The notes below the pieces were generated by a model. It had not been told where the DNA came from. It worked only from the letters and a program-made list of their open reading frames with translations, and did no database searches. Positions 14,802-22,123 of a stretch of 23,672 nucleotides of DNA are shown piece after piece (within the stretch, counting starts at the first letter, position 1; the number at the start of each line of letters is the position of its first letter). Source of the DNA: Haloarculaceae archaeon (GTDB lineage Archaea > Halobacteriota > Halobacteria > Halobacteriales > Haloarculaceae); the NCBI GenBank assembly GCA_018609945.1, contig JAHENO010000222.1, forward strand, positions 1-23,672, in the 5' to 3' direction. The translations under genes and the position numbers were made by a program.

Positions 14802-15884
14802 ATGCTGGAAACGGCGATCGTCGGTCTCGGCAACGTGGCCGCGTGGCATCGCCGCGCCATCGCCCGGACCGAGGGCGCGACGCTCACGACCGTCGCCGAC
14901 GTCGACGAGTCGGTGGCACGCGAGCGGGCCGGGGAGTGGGGCGTCACGGCCTACACCGACCTCGACGACCTGCTGTCGTCCGAACCCGTCGACTGGGTTC
15001 ACGTCTGTACGCCGGTTGCCACGCACGCCGCCCTCGCGCAACAGTGTCTCGGCGCCGGGGCGCACGTCCTCGTCGAAAAGCCGGTGACTGCCACCCGCGA
15101 GGAGTACGAGTCGCTGGTCGAGCGCGCCGACGAAACCGGCCGCAGGGTGACGGTGGTTCACAACCAGGTGTACTACCCGCCGTTCGTCCGGGCACGCAAG
15201 CTGGTCGAGAGCGGCCGGTTCGGTCGCCTCCACGGCGTCTCCGTCCGGTGGCTGGAGAACACGGACCCCCGCGAGCCCGACCGCGGGGAGTGGGTGCTCG
15301 ACCTCCCCGGTGGGGAGTTCGGGGAGGGAATCGTCCACCCGATATACGTGGGCTTGCGCTCGGCGGGGTATCCCGCGAGCGAGCGGGCTGTCGATGTCGG
15401 GCACGTCAACACCACCGGCGACGACGACATTGAGTACGATGGGATCGCCGTCTCCTACCGGACGGCGGATGAGGTCGCCTGTACTGTCCAGCACCACTCG
15501 AACGTCAGAGGGAGCCGACAGGTCGAGTTCTTCCTCGATTCGGGACGGGTACTGGTGGACATCCCGACGCAGACTGTCAGGGTGTATCCGGAAGGGTACG
15601 GGCCGAACGCCACGGTGGGGAATCCGATGCTGAACGCCGCCTACTGGACCGCCCGCAACGCAGCCGGCGCGGTCCAGTCGACCCTCTCGATCCGTCTGCG
15701 CCGGGGGCTGGCCGGCCTGCTGGGCCAGGAGTTTTCCGTCCATGACACGCACACCCCGGTCGTCGGTCGGGAGGTCAGCGCCATCCGCGGCTCCGGCGAC
15801 GGACCGACGCCCCGTGCGCAGGCGGACTGGGCCAACCGCATCTACACGCTCGTCAACGGGCGTACACGCGACGACGACGCGTGA
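14802..15884 (+). CDS. Gfo/Idh/MocA-family NAD(P)-dependent oxidoreductase
   Basis: 360 residues. An N-terminal Rossmann domain starts with AIVGLGNVAAWH (5-16), followed by CTPVATHAALA and LVEKPVTAT, whose Glu-Lys-Pro is the family signature; the Lys usually takes part in catalysis and nicotinamide placement. The C-terminal half is the mixed alpha/beta substrate domain with WVLDLPGGEFGEGIVHPIY. Family members oxidise or reduce sugars, inositols or related polyols; the substrate cannot be read from the sequence. A TATA box upstream and a long hairpin downstream suggest a single-gene transcript. It faces the PNPOx-like gene. Confidence 0.88.
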   Translation: MLETAIVGLGNVAAWHRRAIARTEGATLTTVADVDESVARERAGEWGVTAYTDLDDLLSSEPVDWVHVCTPVATHAALAQQCLGAGAHVLVEKPVTATREEYESLVERADETGRRVTVVHNQVYYPPFVRARKLVESGRFGRLHGVSVRWLENTDPREPDRGEWVLDLPGGEFGEGIVHPIYVGLRSAGYPASERAVDVGHVNTTGDDDIEYDGIAVSYRTADEVACTVQHHSNVRGSRQVEFFLDSGRVLVDIPTQTVRVYPEGYGPNATVGNPMLNAAYWTARNAAGAVQSTLSIRLRRGLAGLLGQEFSVHDTHTPVVGREVSAIRGSGDGPTPRAQADWANRIYTLVNGRTRDDDA

Positions 15885-15896
15885 GAACCGCTCGTC

Positions 15897-15976
15897 ATAC
15901 TGTCGGCTATAAGCCCGTGAGTAATTCCGATCCCCCGTGGGGTCGAATATCTTCACGTAGTTATAGCCGGCAGTAT
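15897..15976. repeat. 80-base near-palindrome between convergent genes
   Basis: The outer arms ATACTGTCGGCTATAA (15897-15912) and TTATAGCCGGCAGTAT (15961-15976) are 16 bases long and match at 15 positions; the mismatch is a G-U pair in + strand RNA. Inside, CGTGA (15916-15920) pairs with TCACG (15953-15957). ATTCCGATCCCC (15924-15935) pairs with GGGGTCGAAT (15939-15948) with two bulges around loop CGT. The right arm touches the stop codon of the PNPOx-like gene. It could be a bidirectional terminator hairpin, a structured RNA or a MITE; no clear target duplication is seen. Confidence 0.75.
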
Positions 15977-16455
15977 CAGTACTCTGCGCCCTCCCGGAAT
16001 CCCGAGGCCAGCCCGGTGTGTCGGATGCCGCTCTGGCTCTGTATCGCAAATTCGTACACGCCGACGCCGCCCGACGTACTGGCGGTCCGGAACAGTTCCG
16101 GTCGCCACGCGTTCGTCAGGACGTCCTCCAGTCCGGACCACTCGTTCTCGGGGACCTCGGTGAGTTTACCTGTCAGCATGACGCTGCGCCAGTTGAACAT
16201 CGTCTCGACCGAATAGACGAGAAAGCGAGCGCGGTCTGCCTGCTCGCTCAGGGCCGCTTTCCGGCTCGACGAACCGAGGAGATACGTGAAATAGAGGCTG
16301 GCGTCCCCGTCGAACGCGAACGACATCGGGAGGAGATACGGCGCACCGTCCATCGGCAACCCGAGCACGCCCGTCGACTGCGAGGAGACGAACTCCCGGA
16401 TAGCGTCGTCGTCCATCTCTTCGAGTCCGTACTCCTGGAGTTGTGCTACTGACAT
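15976..16455 (-). CDS. Pyridoxamine 5'-phosphate oxidase-related flavoprotein (split barrel)
   Basis: 159 residues with the FMN-binding split-barrel pattern of small archaeal PNPOx-like proteins: GVLGLPMDGAPYLLPMSFAFDG (29-50), SLYFTYLLGSSSRKAAL (53-69) and FLVYSVETMFNWRSVMLTGKLTEV (78-101). The RSVML-G-L stretch is typical of this fold. Real members bind FMN, F420 or haem; the cofactor here is unknown and true PNP oxidase activity is unlikely. The start ATG is the complement of 16453-16455. Its stop overlaps the right arm of the 80-base dyad, so that structure lies at its mRNA 3' end. Confidence 0.82.
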   Translation of the reverse strand: MSVAQLQEYGLEEMDDDAIREFVSSQSTGVLGLPMDGAPYLLPMSFAFDGDASLYFTYLLGSSSRKAALSEQADRARFLVYSVETMFNWRSVMLTGKLTEVPENEWSGLEDVLTNAWRPELFRTASTSGGVGVYEFAIQSQSGIRHTGLASGFREGAEY

Positions 16456-16479
16456 GCGCTCACGTTCGCGGGGCGGTCA

Positions 16480-16660
16480 CTAATCCGGTGTGCCGATTCC
16501 TACAGCGTGGGAAAGCAACCGCCCTGCGACTGAGGCGCAGGATACCCGCGCGACGCCTTGCCTCCTCAGTAGCGAGACTACCCACCGGAGCGGTGCTCCG
16601 CCAGGTCGGGCAAGCGCCCCCAGCGACCCCAGAGCCCTCACGACCCCCGTGTCAGTCAAC
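16480..16660. other. Non-coding structured block, possible RNA or element remnant
   Basis: Between the PNPOx-like gene and the putative microprotein no convincing gene is visible. Hairpins occur: CCTGCG/CGCAGG (16523-16528 with 16536-16541, loop ACTGAGG) and CGGAGC/GCTCCG (16586-16591 with 16595-16600, loop GGT). The 61-codon frame on the - strand is Val/Gly/Arg-rich and not acidic, so not a likely haloarchaeal protein. The block may be a small RNA or the end of a lost IS200/IS605-type element (speculative). Confidence 0.35.
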
Positions 16661-16680
16661 ACCAAACAACACGATAAATC

Positions 16681-16690
16681 ATTATATTTA
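16681..16690 (+). promoter_or_regulatory. Strong AT-rich promoter element
   Basis: ATTATATTTA, within ATAAATCATTATATTTATTA, is the most AT-rich patch of this region. It predicts transcription starting near 16710-16716, before the small open frame at 16754. Confidence 0.5.
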
Positions 16691-16753
16691 TTACGGGGTA
16701 GTCCTACCCGTCGAACAGACCATCATGATCGAACGTGATGGTCGCCCTCATCC

Positions 16754-16885
16754 ATGTACGATCACTACACCGACGCCGAGAACACGGGCGCACCGCTGGT
16801 GCCATCGATCGGGACCGAGACAGGCGATCAGACGCGGTTCACCGAGCACGAGGAGGCGGTGTTGAGCCACCGGATCGAGACCTGA
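16754..16885 (+). CDS. Putative 43-residue acidic microprotein
   Basis: A short frame that starts MYDHYTDAENTGAPLVPSIG and ends VLSHRIET. It is acidic (Asp/Glu-rich), as expected for a real haloarchaeal protein, while the overlapping frame from 16725 is basic and low-quality. An in-frame stop just upstream (16736-16738) leaves the ATG at 16754 as the only start. The AT-rich promoter at 16681-16690 is about 64 bases upstream. The IMPase gene begins 44 bases after its stop. I recognise no family; with no cysteine it is not a zinc-finger microprotein. Confidence 0.45.
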   Translation: MYDHYTDAENTGAPLVPSIGTETGDQTRFTEHEEAVLSHRIET

Positions 16886-16929
16886 CAGCGAAGCGACGGC
16901 CCTAACAGTCGGGGGAGCGGAGCGGGGGC

Positions 16930-17760
16930 ATGGACACGACGCGCCGGGCAGCGGTGGCAGAGCGGGCGGCACGCGCGGGCGGGGTGGTCGCACGCGAGCA
17001 GTTCCGGTCGGCACTGGACGTGGACACGAAAGCCGACAAGAACGACCTCGTGACCGCCACCGACCGCGAGGCACAGGAACAGGTCGTCGCGACCATCCGG
17101 GAGGCGTTTCCCGACGACGCCCTCGTCTGCGAGGAGGACGCGCTCCCGCCGGGGACGGACCCGGACACGGAGATACTCAAGACGGTGCCGCCAGCGGGAG
17201 CCGCATGGGTCGTCGACCCCATCGACGGGACCGCCAACTTCGTCCGCGGGGCACGCTTCTGGGCGAGTTGCGTCGCGGCCGTCGTCGACGGCGAACCCGT
17301 CGCAAGCGCGACGTACTTCCCCGCAACGGAGGACATCTACGCCGCCAGCGCCGAGGGAACCACCCGCAACGGGACGGCGGTATCGGTCAGCGAGCGGACG
17401 GACCCGGAGACGTTCGCGGTCGGGCTGCTGGGGTGGTGGCCGATGGGGAAGGGCGAAGAGTACGCGGCGCTGTTCCGCACGAGCGCCGAAACCTTCGGCG
17501 ACATCCGGCGTCTGGGGTCGATGCAGGGCGCGCTGGCACTCGTCGCCGGCGGGACGCTGGACGCGGCGTTCATGCCATCGCGTCCCCACCCGTGGGACTC
17601 GCTGGTCGGCGTGCACCTGATCCGCCAGGCCGGCGGGACAGTCACCGACATCCACGGCGACGCCTGGACCCACGAGAGCGAGGGACTGGTCGTCTCCAAC
17701 GGCCAGGCACACGGGACCGTCCTGGCGGCCGCGCGAGCCGGTGAGACCGATGGGGACTGA
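16930..17760 (+). CDS. Inositol monophosphatase-family phosphatase
   Basis: 276 residues with the full metal-dependent phosphatase signature: CEED (67-70), motif A DPIDGTANF (96-104), GSMQGALALVAGG (196-208) and motif B PWDSLVGVHLIRQAGG (221-236). The Asp and Glu residues bind Mg2+ ions. In archaea such proteins hydrolyse inositol-1-phosphate and often fructose-1,6-bisphosphate, or related sugar phosphates; the choice cannot be made here. The ATG at 16930 follows a GGGGG run and is the first in frame. It runs the same way as the DUF63 gene, 81 bases before it. Confidence 0.88.
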   Translation: MDTTRRAAVAERAARAGGVVAREQFRSALDVDTKADKNDLVTATDREAQEQVVATIREAFPDDALVCEEDALPPGTDPDTEILKTVPPAGAAWVVDPIDGTANFVRGARFWASCVAAVVDGEPVASATYFPATEDIYAASAEGTTRNGTAVSVSERTDPETFAVGLLGWWPMGKGEEYAALFRTSAETFGDIRRLGSMQGALALVAGGTLDAAFMPSRPHPWDSLVGVHLIRQAGGTVTDIHGDAWTHESEGLVVSNGQAHGTVLAAARAGETDGD

Positions 17761-17841
17761 TCGAAACCGACCGGCAACGAGCGTGTGCGGGTGGCACACG
17801 CGACCGACACGCTCAACAGCGCTGACCGCGGCCATCCGAAC

Positions 17842-18987
17842 ATGAGCTTCGAGGAGCAGTACGGTATCCGCCCGGAGGTGGCGTGGCTGGCCGCGCTGGT
17901 CGGGGGCGTCGCGACCATCGCCGGCAGCGCCGTCGCGTTCACCGAACGGATCTACTGGGGATTCATCTGGCGGTACTTCTGGGGGCCCGTCGTGGCCGAC
18001 GGGCTCGGCGAGTCCTGCCTCGTCTACGTCCGGGCGACCGGCGATGTCGTCTCCGGCAGTGCCGCTGGCGGGTGTGCGCGCGTCCCCGAGCACTTCGTCG
18101 CGGTCCCCGGCTACACCCCCGTCTCCACTGCCGGATACATGGTGGTGCTCGTGTTCATGCTCGTGGGCGTGTACTTCCTCCTCCAGCGGCTGGATCTCGA
18201 ACCCTACCGGCAATTCTTCTTCGCGCTGGTCCCGTTCATGCTATTCGGCGGTGTGCTCCGGGCCGTCGAGGACTCCTTCGTCTCGGCCCGCCGGGCGGGC
18301 GTCCAGCCGCCGGTCGATCTCCCCTGGAGCGGACTCATCATCAGCCCCTTCATCTACTTCACGGTCTTTTTCGTCACGCTCGGGGCCATCCTCGCCAGCA
18401 TCTGGCTGGCCCGGACCGGCCGCGTCGAGAACTATTACGGGCCCCTGCGGTTGATCGGCGGGATCGTCCTCGCGGTCACGACGCTGTATCTGGTCTTCCT
18501 GGCGGCGACGACGGACTACGTCGGCTGGAACCCGATGGTGTTCGTCATCACGATGGGACTGGCGACGGCCATCGCCTACGGCGCGTACACCGCAGTCGAC
18601 CGGTACAAACCCTCGATCCACGACGGGACGGGCTATATGGGACTGGTCGTGATCTGGGCCCACGCCGTCGACGGCGTCGCCAACGTCCTCGCCTCGGACT
18701 GGACCTACCTCTTCGGCGTCGGCGAGTACACTCCGAAACACGTGGTCAACCGCATCATCGTCGACGTCACCAACACCGTCCAGCCCGCCTCGGTGACCGC
18801 CGTAGTCGGCGACTCCTGGCCGTTCCTGGTCGTCAAGGTCGCCGTCGCGGTCGCGATACTCGCTATCTTCGACGAGGAGTTCGTCGAGGAGAGTCCCCGC
18901 TACGCGGTGATGTTGCTGGTCGCCATCGTGGCGGTCGGGCTCGGCCCCGGGACGCGGGACATGGTGCGGGTCACCCTCGGAATCTGA
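17842..18987 (+). CDS. DUF63-family multi-spanning membrane protein
   Basis: 381 residues with about eight hydrophobic segments (for example near 15-33, 92-114, 124-137, 160-187, 202-223, 230-248, 325-345 and 353-372). The family-like pieces FGGVLRAVEDS (136-146) and WAHAVDGVANVLASDW (273-288), plus the PKHVVNRIIVD stretch, match archaeal DUF63 proteins as I know them; their function is unknown. The frame is open further back to 17785, but the ATG at 17842 gives the acidic MSFEEQYG start normal for the family. The conserved Glu/Asp/His in membrane segments suggest transport or a membrane enzyme (inference). Confidence 0.8.
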   Translation: MSFEEQYGIRPEVAWLAALVGGVATIAGSAVAFTERIYWGFIWRYFWGPVVADGLGESCLVYVRATGDVVSGSAAGGCARVPEHFVAVPGYTPVSTAGYMVVLVFMLVGVYFLLQRLDLEPYRQFFFALVPFMLFGGVLRAVEDSFVSARRAGVQPPVDLPWSGLIISPFIYFTVFFVTLGAILASIWLARTGRVENYYGPLRLIGGIVLAVTTLYLVFLAATTDYVGWNPMVFVITMGLATAIAYGAYTAVDRYKPSIHDGTGYMGLVVIWAHAVDGVANVLASDWTYLFGVGEYTPKHVVNRIIVDVTNTVQPASVTAVVGDSWPFLVVKVAVAVAILAIFDEEFVEESPRYAVMLLVAIVAVGLGPGTRDMVRVTLGI

Positions 18988-19000
18988 CGGGAGAGCCGGC

Positions 19001-19054
19001 CCACCGGTGTGAGTCGTTCCACCGGTGTCAGCCGGCCGACCGGCGTGAGCCGTC
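19001..19054. repeat. Three tandem 18-base repeats
   Basis: Three imperfect units, 19001-19018, 19019-19036 and 19037-19054, share the core ACCGGYGTSAGYCG in the gap between the DUF63 and aminotransferase genes. A partial unit (GAGCCGGC) precedes them. Each holds the palindrome ACCGGT or a one-base variant. No ATG-started frame covers them convincingly. Confidence 0.65.
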
Positions 19055-19115
19055 CCGTCTCTCCGGACCGGCCACCGAGCGTGCGTTTCTTCCCGGCGGA
19101 CGGGCAGAGGGTGGT

Positions 19116-20396
19116 ATGGACGACCGATCCCTCGAGGCCTATCTGGCGGCGACGCCCCGGTCCCGCGAACTGTCCGAACGAGCAGCCGCGGTGATGCCCG
19201 GTGGCGACACCCGCTCGGTCACCTACCACGAGCCGTACCCCTCGTTCGTGGCGTCCGCGTCGGGCTGTCGACTCGTCACCGAGGACGGCGAGGAACTCCT
19301 CGATTTCCTCAACAACTACACCCAGTCAGTGCTCGGTCACGCACCTCCGGCGGTCGTCGAGGCGGTGACCGACCGGTTCGCACGGGGCAACGGCCTCGGT
19401 GCCCCCACCGAGGAGGCCGTGGAACTGGCAGAACGGCTCGTCGGTCGGGTTCCGTCACTGGAACAGGTCCGGTTTGGCAACTCCGGAACGGAGGCGACGA
19501 TGAACGCGATCCGTGGAGCGATGGCCTACACGGGCAACGAGACGGTGCTGAAGGTCCACGGCGGGTATCACGGGACACACGACACGGTCGAAATCGCGGT
19601 CGAGTCTGCCGGCCGCGAACACCGGGGGATTCCGGCAGACGTAGAGCAGCGGGTCCGAACGACGCCGTTCAACGACAGCGAGGCGCTCAAGACGGCCTTC
19701 GCCGAGGCCGGCGACGACCTGGCCTGTTTCATTCTCGAACCTGTCCTGGGTGTCGGCGGAGCGATCCCCGCGGAGACGGAGTTCTTGCGGACTGCGCGGG
19801 ACCTGACCCGGAACCACGACGTGCCGCTCGTCTTCGACGAGGTCATGACGTTCCGTCTCGGCTACGGCGGGGCACAGGAGCGGTACGGCGTCACGCCCGA
19901 CATGACAGCACTGGGGAAGTGTATCGGTGGCGGGCTGCCGGTCGGTGCGTTCGGCGGCCGGGCGGACATCATGTCGGTGTTCGACCCGGAACGCGGCGAC
20001 GTCGCGCATTCGGGGACGTTCAACGCCAACCCCGCGACGATGGCTGGCGGGGTCGCAACCCTCGACGCACTCGACCGGGCGGCGATAGAACGCCTGAACG
20101 ACCTGGGCGACCAGTTGCGGTCGGGCGTCCGGGAAGCCGTCGCCGGTCACGAGCGGTCGATCCAGGTGACGGGCGAGGGGTCGATGTTCCAGCTCCACGT
20201 GACCGACGGGCCGGTGACCGACGCCCGCTCGGGCAATCCCGGCCGGGACGCATTCGGGGACCTGTTCATGGCACTGCGCAACAGGGGCATCTTCATCGCG
20301 CCGCGGGGGATGGGGAACCTCTCGACGCCGATGTCCGAACGCGAGGTCGACGGATTTCTCGACGCGCTCGACGCGTCACTCGCTTTTCTCGCCTAG
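19116..20396 (+). CDS. Class III PLP aminotransferase, glutamate-1-semialdehyde aminomutase-like
   Basis: 426 residues with the fold-type I, class III pattern: FGNSGTEATMNAIRGA (120-135) for phosphate binding, YHGTHD (151-156), FDEVMTFR (240-247) with the cofactor Asp241, and the Schiff-base Lys268 in ALGKCIGGGLPVGAFGG. It is closest by eye to GSA-aminomutase-like proteins (HemL relatives), but many such paralogues are aminotransferases of other substrates, so hemL is not assigned. The ATG at 19116 is preceded by GAGGGTGGT, a possible ribosome site; the much longer open frame upstream is an antisense-free run through the DUF63 gene and is not real. Its stop shares a CTAG with the convergent ycaO-like gene. 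Confidence 0.85.
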   Translation: MDDRSLEAYLAATPRSRELSERAAAVMPGGDTRSVTYHEPYPSFVASASGCRLVTEDGEELLDFLNNYTQSVLGHAPPAVVEAVTDRFARGNGLGAPTEEAVELAERLVGRVPSLEQVRFGNSGTEATMNAIRGAMAYTGNETVLKVHGGYHGTHDTVEIAVESAGREHRGIPADVEQRVRTTPFNDSEALKTAFAEAGDDLACFILEPVLGVGGAIPAETEFLRTARDLTRNHDVPLVFDEVMTFRLGYGGAQERYGVTPDMTALGKCIGGGLPVGAFGGRADIMSVFDPERGDVAHSGTFNANPATMAGGVATLDALDRAAIERLNDLGDQLRSGVREAVAGHERSIQVTGEGSMFQLHVTDGPVTDARSGNPGRDAFGDLFMALRNRGIFIAPRGMGNLSTPMSEREVDGFLDALDASLAFLA

Positions 20397-22093
20397 GGGA
20401 ACGGGTGGTGGTCGCGGTCCAGCTCCGGTTCGAACCCCAGCGATTCGGGCACCGACACCGCGCGCTCCCCGAAGTAGGCATCGTCGAAAAACAGCGGCTG
20501 GGCGGCCGGGACGAGCACGCGCACGGCCTCGAAGCCCAGCTGTGTGACGTCCCGCGTGGTGGTCCGGGCCGCGTACGCGTCGAGATCGGCGGCCGCCAGG
20601 GCGTCCAGGAGCGCGTCAAGGGCGTCACTCCCCTCGGGCGAATCCTCGGGCCCGACCGACTCGGCAGGAACGACCGAGGGCGGGTCGACGAACGACTGCA
20701 CTGCGGGCGGGAACTCGGCGTACCGGCCGATGGCGCCGGCAGCGTCGGCGGCGCCCTCCCGGCCCATCCCGCGCAGTTCCATCCAGTTCTGGAGCGCCTC
20801 GGCCAGGGCCGACCGCGCCGCCCGCCCGGGGTCAAGGTCGGCGTCGGAGCCGAGCGCGAACGCGGGCCACTCCTCGCGGTGGACCGCCGCCGCGACGACG
20901 GGGACGTCGACGTCCTGTGTCAGCAACAGCGCCGTGACGGAGAGATCCTCGGAGCGTGCGCGCGCCGCGAGCGTCTCGTATGCCGGGTCGGAGACGTCCA
21001 ACCCCAGCGGCTCGAACGTCGAGTACCACGACAGCATCGCCGCGTCGCGCTCGATCACTTCCGTCAACCCCGCCAGCAGCGCCCCCACGCCGGCGTTACC
21101 CAGTCCCAGGCCCGTGGTCGTCGGGGGCCGGCACTCCCGTGTCGGTGGGGGATAGAAGACGAACTCGGCGGGGAGGTAGACCGGGTCGCCGGTCGCGAGG
21201 TGCTCGCCGCGGACCCACCGGCGCTCGGCGTCGGGGTCGGGCACACCGTCACAGACGAACGACGACGGGGGAACGGCGTCGGGCACCGCGTCGGGCGGCC
21301 CGGTCTCGAAGGACTCGGCGCGGTAGACGCCGGCACAGTACCGTTCGAAGGCCTCCCCGAGAGCCTTCATGAACGCGGCGTCCCAGCCGGGCGCCACGCC
21401 GGCCGCCTCCCGGCTGGCGCTGACGTCGCTGAACCCCGCCGTGTCGCAGGTCCGTGCCAGGTAGTATGGTGCGGGGAAGGACTCGGCCTCGCCGACCTCC
21501 GCGACGACGCCGAGGCGGTCGTCGATGGCCCGTTCGGCGCGGGCCAGTGCCACCTCGAGGTTCCGGTCGGCGTCGCGTCGGTCTGGCGCTCTGTCGGGCG
21601 GGTCGCCACAGGCACAGTCGGGCAGCGGGAGGAACTCGCGGGTGGCGTGGGGGACTTCGGTGACGCGACCGAACCGTTCCTCGCCGTCGGCGACGTATCG
21701 TGCGGCTTCCCGGCCGGCGATAGCTCCGGCAAAGCGGGCGGTGTGTGCCGGCGGCACCGCAGCAGGGTCGGCCTCGGAGTCGAGGTTCGCGCCCACGCGG
21801 CCGGTGAGACACTCGTAACAGCCCGACTCCGGTCCGAACCCGGCCACCGCGGCGTCGGTGACGGGGGCGCCGCCGACGCCGCCGAGTTCGACGGCGAACC
21901 ACGGCAGCCCGACCGCGAGGGCGTGCGCGTTCGCCTGCTCGAAGACGGCGTCGCCGGCCCGGCCGACCACGACGGCGATCTCCGGGTCGCCGAGGTCGCC
22001 GACGCTCCTGGCGGCGACCTCGCAGCCGACGTCTTCGAGGGCCGCCCGCACGGCCACGACACCCGGTCCGGAACCGACGAGTTCGACTGACAT
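20393..22093 (-). CDS. Fused ThiF-like/YcaO protein (azoline cyclodehydratase-like)
   Basis: 566 residues. The N-terminal part (about 1-200) resembles the E1/ThiF-like partner of azoline-forming enzymes: an ELVGSGPGV start and a probable zinc tetrad Cys92, Cys95 (GCYEC) and Cys160, Cys162 (CAC). The YcaO domain (about 205-566) has KALGEAFERYC (243-253), GAGVGALLAGLTEVIERDA-like sequence (about 334-351) and ALAEALQ (429-435), the Glu/Arg/Gln-rich ATP-Mg site. It ends HHPFP, reminiscent of the Pro-rich C-terminus important in cyclodehydratases. YcaO enzymes activate peptide amides with ATP to form azolines, thioamides or amidines. No precursor peptide, dehydrogenase or TfuA is seen nearby. It follows the TbsP-like gene by 30 bases, probably one transcript. 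Confidence 0.85.
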   Translation of the reverse strand: MSVELVGSGPGVVAVRAALEDVGCEVAARSVGDLGDPEIAVVVGRAGDAVFEQANAHALAVGLPWFAVELGGVGGAPVTDAAVAGFGPESGCYECLTGRVGANLDSEADPAAVPPAHTARFAGAIAGREAARYVADGEERFGRVTEVPHATREFLPLPDCACGDPPDRAPDRRDADRNLEVALARAERAIDDRLGVVAEVGEAESFPAPYYLARTCDTAGFSDVSASREAAGVAPGWDAAFMKALGEAFERYCAGVYRAESFETGPPDAVPDAVPPSSFVCDGVPDPDAERRWVRGEHLATGDPVYLPAEFVFYPPPTRECRPPTTTGLGLGNAGVGALLAGLTEVIERDAAMLSWYSTFEPLGLDVSDPAYETLAARARSEDLSVTALLLTQDVDVPVVAAAVHREEWPAFALGSDADLDPGRAARSALAEALQNWMELRGMGREGAADAAGAIGRYAEFPPAVQSFVDPPSVVPAESVGPEDSPEGSDALDALLDALAAADLDAYAARTTTRDVTQLGFEAVRVLVPAAQPLFFDDAYFGERAVSVPESLGFEPELDRDHHPFP

Positions 22094-22123
22094 ACCGGTC
22101 CCAGGCGGGGACAGCGGAAAACT

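Noticed and set aside
18988..19060. CRISPR-like array
   Set aside because: Repeats are directly tandem at 18 bases without spacers, and no cas genes are present.
17883..19115. Long open frame fused in front of the aminotransferase
   Set aside because: The upstream part is an Arg-rich shadow of the DUF63 gene; the aminotransferase starts normally at 19116.
19919..22090. 723-codon open frame on the + strand opposite the ycaO-like gene
   Set aside because: Antisense by-product of high GC; Arg/Gly-rich, and the YcaO motifs are on the - strand.
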